Source: Arion vulgaris
Lineage: Eukaryota > Mollusca > Gastropoda > Stylommatophora > Arionidae
Assembly: GCA_020796225.1 (NCBI GenBank)
Contig: CM036768.1
Coordinates: forward strand, 40,870,789-40,934,788
Reading direction: 5' to 3'
DNA: 64,000 bases
A program made the translations under genes and the position numbers. Shown here piece by piece: positions 46,960-58,689 of the stretch; positions within the stretch are counted from its first letter, which is position 1, and each line of letters begins with the position of its first letter. A model generated the notes under the pieces. The model was not told where the DNA came from and searched no databases. It saw nothing but the letters and a program-made list of their open reading frames with translations.

Positions 46960-47180
46960 CTGGTCATGCTATCGCTCAAACGACAGCATATATGTGGGTT
47001 ACTGTGGAGACACCCACTGCACAAAAATATTGATAACATTAAGGGAATGAGTTACAAGTATGGCATGTCGCGAATGACCAAGATCCAAAAAGACATAACA
47101 ACTGGTCAGCTTGACCACATCTGCGGCCCTCACCAAAGGGGGAAAAGTAGATTTCGAGTAGGATGGTAGCATGGTCAACT
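46960..47180 (+). mobile_element. LINE fragment
   Basis: LSLKRQHICGLLWRHPLHKN then IDNIKGMS resembles the PLHKNTNDIKSK frame on the minus strand near 63.1 kb. Short and decayed. Confidence 0.35.
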
Positions 47181-47382
47181 TCCACAGGGTTATCATTACT
47201 CTTGGAAGAATTAATAATTTGTTGAAGTGTCATGATGTAGCTGTCTTGAGTGATGATACTGTGGTTTTATAAAGGGTCTCCCAGAAAGTGATGTGTCAAT
47301 GTTGAATCTTTTCAGAGACACTTTCTAGTCTGCTAAACTCCTTTGTGCTCTCTAATAGCATGTGCCTATTTCATGAGCCAAG

Positions 47383-47385
<3 letters not shown>

Positions 47386-47437
<52 letters not shown>
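47386..47437. repeat. (TA)n microsatellite
   Basis: About 25 TA units at the left edge of a family C remnant; C copies carry a short ATATATAT tract at this place, which has expanded here. Confidence 0.9.
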
Positions 47438-47438
<1 letters not shown>

Positions 47439-47645
47439 ACATACCTGATTATATACTAATTTTAAGACAACTGGACAACATATTAGAATCACAAGGTTAA
47501 AGAGTAGTAGAAGTAAAATAGTAGAAGTAAAACTAGAAAGCCTTCTTATAAGGGAAACAACTCGAATGGCGCAGTGTACTGTGAATGGCATTCAAAGGAA
47601 ATACACTATGGCACAGTGTGCAGCAATTGGTGTGGAAAGAGTTAA
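47438..47645 (+). mobile_element. Family C TTAA element, right half
   Basis: TATATACTAATTTTAAGACA, AGAAGTAAAACTAGAAAGCC, GGCGCAGTGTACTGTGAATG, ending GTGGAAAGAGTTAA. The left terminus beyond the (TA)n tract was not found. Confidence 0.7.
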
Positions 47646-48109
47646 GCTCTGTTGTTTTGATTGCTGCCAAATTTCACAGCTGTTATGGATGGCAGTACAT
47701 CTGGATCAAAGTACGGAAAAGCTGTGGTGTTTATCAGCTTCAATCTATCAACTAGTTTTATCTGAAATCATGGAATATGTACCATATTGACAGAATAGCT
47801 ACCAACACAGTCTGACAAAAAAAACAATAGAAAACAATAACACATTCAATGTGTCAGTCCCTAAAAATATAAAAGATTGAATTCCTTTACCTATCTCTCA
47901 TATTCAGAAAAGCATATAATAGTATACTGCCTGTGAAAAATTATGCAGGAATTTGGAAAACCAAACAAGTTGATCACTATGGCTCTATGTGAAGAGGATA
48001 CACGTAACATAGTTATATATATATATGTGACAAAAAATAAGTCCCTTTTCAAATAAGGAAAAAGTCTATAACATGGTGAAGCCCTGTCCATAGTCTTTTT
48101 AATATAAAT

Positions 48110-49480
48110 AATAATTCCTCTCGTACCTTATACGTTACATAGGGCCTGCAAGTAATTTCTCCATACCGCTCTATCCTGGGCAACTCGCTCAATCTCCTCC
48201 ATGGAACTGAGACCGATATTTCCTGCCTCTCTCAGCAAAGTTCGCTTCAGGGTCTCCTTAGGTCGACCTCTCTTCTTGAACCCTTTGCATCCCACTTCAA
48301 TGCCTGCTTTGATATTCTTTGATCATTTCTCCTCAAGGTGTGCCCAACATATCTCCATCTTCTCTTTCTTATAACAGTTGTCACTAGTGGTTGACCAGAC
48401 ATGTCTCTGATTTCATCACTTCTCCTGAATTCGTTCCATTTTATATTCATTATTTTTCGCAGACATCTATTTTCAAATGCATTCAACTTGCTTTCTATAT
48501 CTTTAGTCATTTTCCAACTCTCGCTGGCATATGTTAGATTGATACAACATTTGAATTGAAGATTCGTAATTTAGTTTTAATACTATATAACTTGCAGTTC
48601 CATATTTTATTTAGACCTTTAAAAGCTGATGTTGCTTTGACAATTCGTATCATAATTTCTTTTTAACATTTCCTTTGCAATCAAAATTGCTACCCAAATA
48701 GGTGAACTGCTCTGTTATTTTTATAAATTTAGATTCCAGTGTGATATCTGCATTACTTGCCATAGGTGTCTTCATTATATTTGTTTTTTCATAGCTTATC
48801 TGCAGTCCAACTTTGATGCTATAGATGACAAGTTGTCTGTTTTTCTTTGCATATCTTGGTTGTTTCTACTTAACAAGGCAATATCATCTGCAAAATCCAA
48901 ATCTTCTAGTTGACTATTTTCTACCCAATCGATGCCAGTTTCGCCCTGCAACATTTTCGCATCACCCAGTCAATGGCCAGTCCAAACAATAGCGGAGATA
49001 GAATACAGCCTTGCTTTACTCCGGTTACAACCATAAACCAGTCGCTGTGTCCACCATCAGTGCGAACTGCACACTGTGAACCATCATAGAGGCTCTTTAT
49101 AATGTTTATTATTTTGTCTGGTATTCCATAGCATCTCAGAATATTCCACAGAGAAATTCTGTGTAGACTATCAAAGGCTTTTTAAAATCGATGAAATTTA
49201 GAATGAGTGGTTGTTGCTTCTCAATATGTTCCTCCAAAATTAGTCGTAGTGTAATTATTTGGTCTAACCAGCTTGTTCTTCTCTCAGGGTTGTGTCCACT
49301 GCTCCTTTGATTCTATTAAGAATGATTTTGCAGAAAGTCTTGGTCATTACTGATAATAGGGTGATCCTCTCCAGTTGTTGCAATCTTTGAGATCACCTTT
49401 TTGGGGATCTTAACAATTATTCCTTCTTCCATTGATCTGGGACAGTTTCTTCTTCCCATACTTTATTAAATAGTTCTTGC
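48110..49480 (-). mobile_element. LINE RT, minus strand
   Basis: The minus frame MTKDIESKLNAFENRCLRKI..NIKWNEFRRSDEI..RRWRYVGHTLRRND is a C-terminal RT segment; upstream (48.9-49.4 kb) lies RT core text (SPLLFGLAID- and DFKKAFDS-like, in broken frames). Its 3' end at 48110 matches 60813-61080 and 36450-36840. Confidence 0.7.
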
Positions 49481-49509
49481 ACCTGGCTAATAGTTGTATC
49501 ATCAGCCGC

Positions 49510-49705
49510 TTTGACATAGCACTGGGAAAAAATTAAGAAGGTACAGGAAGTGCTATTACATGTCGTACAAGAACAGGATGCCTGAGGAGCAGATAGCCAT
49601 TGAGCCACAAGACCCACCAGTATCCGTACCCATCAGCATCTGTTGAGGTAGACTGAGCACCTATGGGTAGCATGGAGTGCTATAAAGTCGGTTCAGTAAC
49701 CAATA
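49510..49705 (+). mobile_element. LINE 3' end (RNase H family)
   Basis: ACAGGAAGTGCTATTACATG, then CATCTGTTGAGGTAGACTGAGCACCTATGGGT and GGTTCAGTAACCAATAATAG, matching the tail of 26720-27320. Confidence 0.6.
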
Positions 49706-49849
49706 ATAGAATATGAATATTGAAAAAATGGCAGAAAGCACAGTTTGAAAATGCTTATACAAAAAAAGATAAAGGAGAAGAGACCACAGGGCAGTCAAAG
49801 AAAACGAAGGAGAGATAATATTGAAGTTGTCCTAGAAATACTAGGAGTA

Positions 49850-50984
49850 TTAACTGATTCAGTCCCGTGGAACACTGTAGTGCACATATTTCTTATCTCT
49901 GGCCCAAGCGCTTTTAAAAGACGGCTACTATTGCGTTGAGTTTTATTAATTTTCACTCCGATTGTAGTTTTATATCAACCGGAAACTAAGTAGAAAGGAA
50001 GTACTAACGATAACCAAATCACAACATCGTGGTTTTGACTAGAATCAGAAGTGAAACCAAGTTTAATTTTCGTTTTCAAGTTACCCTGTGATTAAAAATA
50101 ATGTCTAACAATTCAGAGTCTAGAAATGGTTTGTTATCAGCTTGTTCTGCACGTTTTACAGCTGCAGAAGCGCGAGATTGGTTGCATGAAGATGTAGATA
50201 CTGATAGTGAAGATAGTGAAGCTTCTGATTCTGATGACACAGAAGTTTGTGATTTAAATACGTCGATTATTAATAATTTAAATAATACTAGTAGTGTTTC
50301 CCAACCAGCTGCGAGAGGGGCGTTGCCCAGTCAGGTTCCAGTAGGATTGCAACAAAAAGAAGAAGGATTCAGACAGAACCTACACAGTCTACTTGGAGAG
50401 AAGTTATATAGTTGCTATGTTAGGACTATTATTCATATACTTTAGTTCTTTATTCCTGTAAATATTGCTATAATTTCCACTGTATGTGATTATATATTAT
50501 GAGACATGAATGTTTAGTATGTGAAATCTTCAATTTGACAATTTTTAATGGAAATTTCTTCAAAGATGGTCGTGTTGCTAATTTGCGAACAGTTAGTAAA
50601 CCATATATTCCGTCAATATTTTCTTAATTTTTGTGTATTCATAAATGGATTACTTATATAAAGAGAGCAGTTACACTGACTTATTCACCATATTGTTCCT
50701 CAAGGCCCTTGGTAAGTTGGATTTTGTTCTCACAATTTCAATTAATTTTTGTATTACATGCTAATATTTGTCATGCACAGTCAACACAACATTATATTTT
50801 CGCATACAATAAATATTTTATGAAAGTACAATCATTTATCTTTAATTTGATATATAATAAGTTCAACTTTAAATCATATTTAGAAACAATATTTTAATTT
50901 AACTAAAGTATGTGTGCAATATTTTTGAAGCTAAAAAAATAATTCCATCCAGAGGTGAAAAAAACCTGGTACTGAATCAGTTAA
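49850..50984 (+). mobile_element. piggyBac-like element, family D, 1135 bp
   Basis: TTAACTGATTCAGTCCC at left and GGTACTGAATCAGTTAA at right: inverted terminus CTGATTCAGT plus TTAA. It carries the ORF at 50101. The region after the ORF (50450-50970) is AT-rich and shows no DDE core, so the copy is an internal deletion derivative. Confidence 0.82.
50101..50445 (+). pseudogene. piggyBac transposase N-terminal part, truncated
   Basis: 114 codons. SARFTAAEARDWLHEDVDTD then SEDSEASDSDDTEV: the F-T-x-x-E-A start motif and acidic Asp/Ser tract of piggyBac transposases. Later residues (SVSQPAARGALPSQVPVGLQ) are a typical variable linker; the frame ends at EKLYSCYVRTIIHIL without the DDE domain (usual full length about 550-600 residues). 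The ATG has a clean context and lies 250 bp inside the D terminus. Confidence 0.65.
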
Positions 50985-51163
50985 TTGGGAAAAGAAAACA
51001 AAAAGCAGAGATGAAGAAGAAGTACATTTTTTATTTTAGTTTGTGTAGAGAGCTTTCTTTCAAATGCAGATGGCTCTCACTCTAAACAAAGCAAGGGAAT
51101 CTGTAAGATGGAAACATAAATAACACGTACAGAAATAATCAAAATGCTTAATGAACAACCTAC

Positions 51164-51320
51164 CAATTTCTTTACTAGTGAAAGCCAAAGCAATCTTGTT
51201 CACATTATGGAGTGGGATAAAGTGTGTGACCCACAAGTCTCGTATTTTACAAGTATCAGTCCAAGTCTTCAATGAGTTCTGTAGTTTAAGGTCAGTACTC
51301 CACCAAGAGACACATCCCTC
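51164..51320 (-). CDS. Exon 5 (residues 139-190), WD40 blades
   Basis: 157 nt. Acceptor TATTTTCTTATAG before GAGGGA; donor GAAATTG followed by GTAGGT. It encodes EGCVSWWSTDLKLQNSLKTW, KIRDLWVTHFIPLHNVNKIA and LAFTSKEI. SKEGCVSWWS, spanning exons 4-5, closes the first blade; WVTHFIPL..NKIALAFTSKEIAIYD is the second. Confidence 0.93.
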
Positions 51321-51501
51321 CTATAAGAAAATACAAAAAATACTTCTCAAGTTATATTTGAAATAACATTTTCCATTATATATATATATGCATATATATG
51401 TATATATAAATCTAATTTGTTCTCTAACTACTGTGTTGTTACTCTCTTCACGAAAACATGTTCAAACTGCTACCTTGTACCAGTAACCGTTAATAGTTTT
51501 C

Positions 51502-51665
51502 TTAACTCTTTCCACGCTTTTGGCCGCACACTGCGCCACAGCGGAAGTCCGTTGCACGCTATTAGCCGCACACTGCCCTATAGAGTTGCTTCCTTATAAG
51601 AAGTCTTTCTAGTTTTACTTCTACTGTTTTACTTCTACTACTTTTCAACCTTGTTATTCTATTGG
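51502..51665 (-). mobile_element. Family C TTAA element, left half only
   Basis: TTAACTCTTTCCACGCTTTT, GCCGCACACTGCGCCACAGC twice in variant form, TTTCTAGTTTTACTTCTACT, ending at CTTGTTATTCTAT. The right terminus is absent. Confidence 0.75.
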
Positions 51666-52174
51666 GTTCTTTCTGTCTTGTCTCCGAAGGCTTTCAATTG
51701 CATTTTGATGATCCCTAATAGAAGTGGTGATCTGATCCTCCATCTGCTTCTCTCCTTACTCTGACATGAAGGCAGCATCTCAATTGCTGTCTGTTGTGAT
51801 ATGATCAATTTGGTTTTCTGTATGTGAGCACAATATGACCTTATTGACATTTTCGTTTCCCAGTGTAAACAATGCGACCTTATGGACATTCCTGTGCTGG
51901 AAGATACTTATTTTAATGACTAGGTAGCTGAAACACATAAGTCTACAAAGATCTTGCCATTTTCATTAATGTTAAAATTCATTAGATAATTTGGTTTTGG
52001 TTGAGCCTACCAAGGAGAAAAAGAATCAGGTCGACATAGCTCTAGGGATCATAAATGCATTCAAGCTGTTTCTTCATTTCAAGGTGTGGAGCATAGGATG
52101 CAAGTTCATATTAAAAGAATTTAATTTAGAAATCCCAATACTGCATGATGTATGTCTAGAGAATGACAGAAAAC
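51666..52174. other. Intronic stretch, possible LINE debris
   Basis: CAATGCGACCTTATGGACAT and CAATATGACCTTATTGACAT are near-repeats at 51868 and 51830. No domain recognised. Confidence 0.3.
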
Positions 52175-52190
52175 ATGATATAACATATAA

Positions 52191-52379
52191 CTACAATCAA
52201 TCAATCAATCAAGTGCCATGCCTGCCGGTGTAGGCAATCATGTCTCTCCACAACTCTCTCTGCTTGGTGCATGTAATCAGTTCTGACGTCGATCTTGTGT
52301 CGAACCATGATGTCAGGCCATCTAGCATCTTCTCCCTCTGTCTTCCACGATCTCTCCTTCCCTGAATTTTACCTGTTGT
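52191..52379 (-). mobile_element. 5'-truncated LINE 3' end with 16-bp target duplication
   Basis: ATGATATAACATATAA flanks it at 52175-52190 and 52380-52395. The minus frame reads GKIQGRRDRGRQREKMLDGL then ELWRDMIAYTGRHGT, the usual RTE-like ORF2 end, followed by a (TTGA)n tail. A young, cleanly bounded insertion. Confidence 0.85.
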
Positions 52380-53129
52380 ATGATATAACATATAAATACA
52401 GCCATTTTAAACCAGATTTCTTTGCTAAGATGAAACAAAGAGCAAGTTATACTTTTTTTTCTAATTGTATCCTGTAACTTTCTTCAATCAGGATGTATGT
52501 CCCAGATGAATGGCCATTGTGAATCAGCTGTATCTTGCCAAGTGTTCCCTACAATGTACTGCACAAACGTGGATAATTTTTCACACAAAATGAAGTTTTA
52601 TCCATGCAGCATACCCTTCTCCCATCTTGCGTCACATCACTGATATATCCAAAGCTAGTAACAGCAGTAGTTTCTAAAGTTTGATATCAGTGATGTTGCA
52701 TGAGTTGCAAGGATAGTAGTAAGAAATACCCTAGGCTTAAGGGACCAAGGGACTTGATTTTTTATCAAGGTTTAATCCTGAAGGCTTTTCCACAAATAGG
52801 TGATCTTGCAGGGCAGATTAGTTGTAGAATTAGTGTTTACCTTTATAGACCTTATTTAACTAAAGCAACCGGCTATAAGGTGCTAGTGACTTGCTTTTAA
52901 CTCACTCATTCTCCTGTTAACAATAATGGTCTGAAGTATTAATATGGACATCATGTAGATATCAAGAGCTGGGCTTGGTTGTTAGAGGCTTTTTAAAGTG
53001 TATTTTGGAAGTGTATTTAACTTGTCTCCACTACATCTCTTTGATATAATAACCTATTTGAAAGAACCACAAATACAACACTAAAATGAGTACATTTCTC
53101 TCTCTCTCTCTCTCTAGTCTATAACACCC

Positions 53130-53440
53130 TAGACACTTAAGGCAGCAACAAATGCACACTATTTTTCTCTGTTTTTGGCCATCCTCTGTATTGTGTTCCA
53201 TTTGTGATTAATTTCTTTCAGTTCATGTTTTAACTGTTCTTCTCCAGGTTGTTTTGTCTCTTCCAAGTTATCGTTTACTCTCTGGTGTCCATCTCAGTCT
53301 CTATGCGCATCACATGTCTGATCCATCTCCAGTGCTATTTTGGAATGATGGTGTTCATATTCTCTTGCTGACACTGTTTCAGCAGTTCTTGGTTAGATAT
53401 AGTTTTCAGTCACAGCACACGTAAGATCTTTCACAGAAAA
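53130..53440 (-). mobile_element. LINE fragment, minus strand
   Basis: Inverse text encodes RHQRVNDNLEETKQPGEEQL-like and RWRWIRHVMRIET-like segments in broken frames (LINE ORF2 C-terminus). A (CT)10 tract precedes it at 53096-53116. Confidence 0.4.
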
Positions 53441-53462
53441 TAAGTACATAACATTCCATTAC

Positions 53463-53532
53463 CTTGCTGATAGAAATGTATCTACTTGTATTCTTGAGGA
53501 AAGATATTTTTTGAACAGTTTCTTTGTGGGGA
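53463..53532 (-). CDS. Exon 4 (residues 116-138), first WD40 blade start
   Basis: 70 nt. Acceptor TTTTTTTTCAG before TCCCCA; donor AGCAAG followed by GTAATG. One base completes Ser, then PHKETVQKISFLKNTSRYIS and ISK. H-K..V..I.FL..SRYISISK is the first two strands of blade 1. Confidence 0.92.
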
Positions 53533-54018
53533 CTGAAAAAAAATACAGAAACAGTTCATTATTAGGTGGATGAAGATGATATAATGACAGCTTCAAGTTG
53601 TTGAAAATAATAATATTATAACATTTGAGAAGAGGTAATGTTTTGGTATACATAACAGGACAATAACAACAAACTGTATAGCAATAGTTAATTCAGTGAA
53701 CTTGCTCGAGTGTCTCTATTACTTCAACTATATTTACAAACCAGCTCTAGACCAATAAAGTCATTAATTTATTCCTTCACACTAGCAATTATTATATTTA
53801 GACTTGATTAGTTTTTATTAATTTATATATTTGAAAGTTGCTTATATTTAATTGCTTTTCTGTTGCATATTTTTTATTCATTAATATTTATTTATCTATC
53901 GATACACTTTTCTACATTTTATTTGATGAAGAATAGTTTGGAAGAAGCAAAGATACTTTTGTTGTATGGTCCACCAAAATAAGCAATTTACACTTATGCT
54001 TTATATTTGATCACATAC

Positions 54019-54173
54019 CTTGGCAGTATTTTTATGTCCTTCCAGTGAGGAACCTGCGTTGACTTGACTTTATCATCTTTCTCATAGTACTCTAGTAGTA
54101 AATGAGAGGCTAAACTGTCCCAGTCTACGCTGCCCTTCCTCATTACATCAATTTTGTCAAACAACTCAGCATA
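54019..54173 (-). CDS. Exon 3 (residues 64-114), EF-hand-like segment and linker
   Basis: 155 nt. Acceptor ATTACTATATAG before TATGCT; donor CCAAG followed by GTATGT. It encodes YAELFDKIDVMRKGSVDWDS, LASHLLLEYYEKDDKVKSTQ and VPHWKDIKILP. ELFDKID..GSVDWDSL is an EF-hand helix-loop-helix: loop position 1 Asp, position 6 Gly and position 8 Val are kept, but positions 3, 5 and 12 lack acidic ligands, so calcium binding is doubtful. Confidence 0.92.
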
Positions 54174-54229
54174 CTATATAGTAATAGAGACAACAACAAT
54201 TTTTGGATCAAATAATTCAGCACAGTGTA

Positions 54230-54900
54230 TAGTAGTAACAGAGACCACAAATTTGTCAAACAATTTATCTCTCTTGTGTCTTTTGTGGCATATGTTCTCA
54301 ATAAACTCAGGCCAACTCTATCTCTTGCAGCTTATTCCACATCTTCTGTATATCATAAATCTCTTCCTTTAAATCTCTGTGTATTGTGTTTACTTCATTC
54401 TCTTTCATTTTCCATGTGGGTTCCACAGAAGGGTCTTTCTTGTTGTATTTCCTTTGGGTTCTCTAAAGGTGTATACTATTCAACACTTTTTTCATTTCTT
54501 GGTTCACTTTGATCTATCTTGTTATCTCCATAAGTTTCTCATTTGTGACCCTATCATACCATCTCAGTCCCTATACCAATGCAGCCACCGTTTTCTTACA
54601 GTTGTTGTGTTAAGCCTTTTCCCATATTTCTGATCTATCCTGAATTGTTTAGCATTGATTAAATATGACATTACCATCTCAGTCCTAGATACCAATGCAG
54701 CCACCACAGTTGATGAATGAATGCAATTTATCAGTTGTTGTTGTTTAAGCCATGTTTCCATATTTCTGATCTATACAGCTGAATTGCTTTAGCATTGAAT
54801 TAAAATATAATTTTGGTTCTAGCTTTGATTTCTTTAGACTTTCACAAATTTTCCAGTGCGATGAAAGCTTCTCTTGTCATCTGTATTTTTATTCTGACAT
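54230..54900. other. Repeat-derived stretch with a roughly 110-bp duplication
   Basis: CTCAGTCC..TACCAATGCAGCCACC occurs at 54565 and 54680, each followed by GTTGTTG..AAGCC and CCATATTTCTGATCTAT. Probably LINE debris on the minus strand; ORFs of 72-95 codons are not supported. Confidence 0.5.
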
Positions 54901-55129
54901 CTGTGTCAGTTCCTCCCTCTTAGTATAAATGTAGCTTTTTTAAGTGTGGTATGACCCAGAGAGATCTGGCTGCTTGGTTATATATCGTCGTTATATTTGT
55001 CTTTCCTCTATGAATATTTAGCTCTAGTAATTGTCAATTTTGATCAAATATACTTAGTTTATCTGCATCTGGTTACATATGTTGGCCCTTCTTAATAGCT
55101 GTCCATCGCAAGCAATAATTACAACAGCT

Positions 55130-56960
55130 TCAGACATGTGGTGTTGCACCTCTTCAGTGTGCGGAGGTGACTGCAGAGTTGAATCTTAGAACACAATCCC
55201 CTACCACAGGTGGAGCATATATGATCAAGGTTGGATATGTGGGTGTTGTGTGTTTGTCTTTTCGAGCAGTTCGTTTTCTTTGCGACTCAGCGGCACGACA
55301 ATTCTCAGCTATGCAAATTCCTCTTGCATTGTTGCTGCGCCACATTTGGCTATCTTGCACAAGAAATTCTCAGCATGTGGTGTCTATATCAAAGTATTTT
55401 ATAAACACTTAAAGAGTGTCTTTAAAGCTTTTTTTTTTATGTCTTCCAACTGATCATCTGCCCCCATCAAGCTCACCATAGATCAACTGTTTTGGAATGT
55501 GTTTGTCAGGCACCTGCACAATGTGACCAGCCCATCTCACCTGTACCTTCTGCAACAAGGTGTTGACGCTTGGAATCAATGCTTTTATGAGAACTTTGGT
55601 ATCTGGAATTTTGTCCTGTCATTTATTTTTGAGTAGTCTGCATCGAAACTTGTGTGAAAGTGGTTTCGTTTTCTTGCATGACTGCTATACACTGTCCATG
55701 TCTCACTGGCGTACAGCAGCATGGTAAGCATTATGGCCCAGTAAACTTTCAGCTTTGCTCCAACACAATAACACACAATCTTCCAAATGCAGCACTGGCT
55801 TTGGATATCCTATTGCTTACATCAGAGTCTATATTTGTAGATCTGGATAGGATGCTGCCAAGATAGAAAAGGTTATTCGCTGACAAGAGATGTTTGTGTT
55901 TAATATTTATGACTGAGTCATGGTATAGTTCGCTGGTGTGGGATGAAACATGACCTTAGTTTTCCTGGTGTCAATGGTAAGGTCAAACATATCACATGCC
56001 ATAGAAACCCTGTAGGTCTACAGATCTTTCTCACAGTTGGTAGAGAGAGTACAGTTATCAGCAAAAATAGAGTTGAGATGATTGATTCTATTCCTTTTGT
56101 GGAGGATTTTAATTGAATTTATTACTGTCTGCCCTGTACCTAATCTTTATCCCACGTTCATCACATTGTCAAAAGACATCCTTGAGTATAGCAGCAAACA
56201 TCATGCTAAAGAGTCTTGGGGGCCAGTACACAGCCCTGTTTGATGCAGTTGGTGACATGGAAGGTCTTCGACAGCTTCCCATCATCAAGTACTCGCACCA
56301 TCATAGCTTCATGAAACTGTTGAACGATCTTAATGAATTTGATGGGACATCCATATTTTCCCATGATCTTCCAAAGACCCTTTCTATTGACTGTGTAGAA
56401 AGCATTCATCAGATCGACAAAGATCAGATAAATGTTGCATTTCTGTTCTTGACATTTCTCTTGTAGTTGGCTAGCTGCAAACTGTTCCGCAGCCTGCTCT
56501 AAAGAAGCATTGGATCTTGAGGTGTAGGTCCTGTTTCAGATGATTGGTTAAGCCATTGAGGAGAACTATGGCCAGCTTGCCAGCAATTGACAGGAGGGAG
56601 ATCCTACTGTGATTATCTTTGCAATTATACATTTGGACAATAATGACATCCTTTAATTCCTGTATGATGTGTTCTTTGTTTCAGATGGATGTGAAGAGAT
56701 TTTTCAACTTAAGCATCAGCATGTGGTTGTAGACTTTGGTTGGTATTGAGTTCGCACCAGGTGCCTTCCTACTAGACTTCTGACTGGTTGCTTTCTTGAC
56801 CTCCTCTAAGCTTAGGTAGGACATCAAGCTTGGTATTAACTGGAACGAACCTGAGCTCTATAGATTGACTCATGTGTTGACAGTTACGTGTGTCTTAGCA
56901 AGCATTTATTTGTTCTCTTTCAAAGTCAGGACACGTGAAGGATGGATAATTTCAACAACA
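55130..56960 (-). mobile_element. LINE RT, longest fragment in the window
   Basis: The minus strand reads NRKGLWKIMGKYGCPIKFIK..VRVLDDGKLSKTF..NCIKQGCVLAP (RT fingers; QGCVLAP before the catalytic region), then LLYASETWTVYSSHARKRNH and, near 55.2-55.5 kb, the 3' part shared with 13085 and 61868. Many stops and frameshifts. Confidence 0.8.
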
Positions 56961-57237
56961 AAAATCAACCTGAAAATTTAAAGTATAGATGCAAGTTTTC
57001 AGGAAATTATAAAATGAAACTAATTGGAAAAGGGAAATAACATTATACAATTAATTTTGGAGAAAACTCATGCACAGAAGTGTGCATAATACAACATTTT
57101 ATTTTATAACTGAAAAAACAATTATTTTCGTAATATTTTATTTTCCTATTGACAATCTCTGGTAGTGTCCGATAAATGATGTATGTATAATGGTCCAATA
57201 CAAATGATACCAGACATGCTATTGCAGAAATACTTAC

Positions 57238-57355
57238 CTCTTCTCCTGTTCCTTTCTTCAACAATAAGGACAAAGCTTCACAGAACTGATATTTCGTCAA
57301 ACTGAGTTGGCTGTCAACACCATCTTCTTCAGTCTGACATATAGACATATACACA
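57238..57355 (-). CDS. Exon 2 (residues 25-63), EF-hand-like segment
   Basis: 118 nt. Acceptor TGTGTATTCTAAG before TGTGTA; donor GAAGAG followed by GTAAGT. One base completes Ser after exon 1, then VYMSICQTEEDGVDSQLSLT and KYQFCEALSLLLKKGTGEE. A nearer acceptor (GTCAG before ACTGAA) would give a 96-nt exon but breaks the phase with exon 1, so the longer form is preferred. The helix KYQFCEALSLLL precedes the exon 3 EF loop. Confidence 0.82.
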
Positions 57356-57807
57356 CTTAGAATACACAAGTCAGTATCATTTTACTTTTCTTTTATTAAA
57401 ACCTTTTTTTAAAAAAATTGATCACAGGTCAACTATGTTTAAAAATGTACGATAAATAATTTGAATTATTTATAAATTAACATGTATTATTTATTGTATC
57501 ATATTTTATAGAGCTTTTATCATTTGTTATTTATTATTAAAGTATGCACAATAATTTTGATTATGGTGGAACTGTTTTAAACTAGAAGGAGAAGAGGTGA
57601 AATGCAAGTCTCTGGTACAGCAAATCCAGATGGTTTGGGATTTAAAAAAGAAATTATGAATGTAAACCTCCATGGCTTTGCATTTCCTGCGTAATGTTTG
57701 AAAGTAAACACTAAGATAAAGTTCAACATTACAACCCTTAAAGCAAACTGTCATTGTATACACTAACACTGTGGCAGCTCTTACTCACCAGAAATTTCTG
57801 GTATCAA

Positions 57808-58540
57808 TCTACGAAGGGCATTCAGAAAGTAATGAACCACAAAGGTTTTCTCAGCCAATAATGAAGATAGAAGCATGAAATTTTGCACACTTCAAATATG
57901 ACATGTGCTGAGAATTTTCTAAGGTTTGTGCAAGATAGGTTCCTCGAAGTCTCCAAATTGACCATCAAATGCAAAGTTAAGCAATTTTTTCTGAATTGTT
58001 GAGGTGTTTCAATGTTAATGGATATAAGTTTTTGGCTAAGATAATTACAGGAGACAAAACCTGGCCAAGTCATTTTGAACCTGATACAAAAAGAGTCAGT
58101 GAAGTGACATCATCTACAATCACCACGAAGAAAGATATTCAAGACAACTTCTGCTGGAAAGGTCATGATCACTGTATTTTGGGACACACAAAGGTGTGAT
58201 TCTTGTGGATGTTATGTCAAGAGAAGAGACTATCAATTCCTAAGCTTACATTAACACAATGAAAAAACTCAATTGAAGTATTCGCAGAGTTCACCTCACA
58301 AGATTCCAACAGACTTGTTTCTCTCACCCTCACACAAGTCTGGCAACACAGGAAGTAATTACCAAATTGGATTTAGATTGGATTGTATGACCCCACCCAC
58401 TTTATAGTCCAAATTTGGACACTGATTTTCATCTGATTGCTCCACTTAAAGATGCACTCCGCTGGACAAGGTTGAAGATGATAAGGGAGAGCACTTGCAT
58501 AATATCATACACATTGATATTGATAGAGATTGTATTGAAT
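57808..58540 (+). mobile_element. mariner/Tc1-like transposon relic
   Basis: Starts with a mariner-type terminus (GAAGGGCATTCAGAAAGTAA). Broken frames give FLAKIITGDKTW, FEPDTKRVSE, then GVILVDVM-like text and, near 58.4 kb, HPLYSPNLDTDFHLIAPLKD. These match the ITGDE.W, W..HP.YSPDL.P.D.HLF.PLK order of mariner transposases, with the first catalytic block ITGD and the final D-rich block visible. Stops and frameshifts make it inactive; the right terminus was not found. Confidence 0.8.
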
Positions 58541-58689
58541 AATACAAATGCTTAAATGACACAACAAAGTATATTGTATATAAATGTCATGCTTTTTGAT
58601 CAAACAATTTGTGAGAAAGCTGATGCAATGCTATTTCTGACGGATCTCATATATTGACCTTTATTATTACCTTGGAATCATTAGCTGTA

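Larger units (their letters stand above)
49735..51020 (+). mobile_element. LINE 3' end split by a D element
   Basis: Left part KIKEKRPQGSQRKRRRDNIE then VVLEILGV; right part starts TTGGGAAAAGAAAACAAAAA and ends AGATGAAGAAGAAG. Together these form the usual GRPQ..RW.DNI..LG..W end of LINE ORF2 with a (GAA)n tail. Confidence 0.65.

Noticed and set aside
47262..47340. mariner-like terminus AGGGTCTCCCAGAAAGT
   Set aside because: No partner terminus or transposase text nearby; too short to call.
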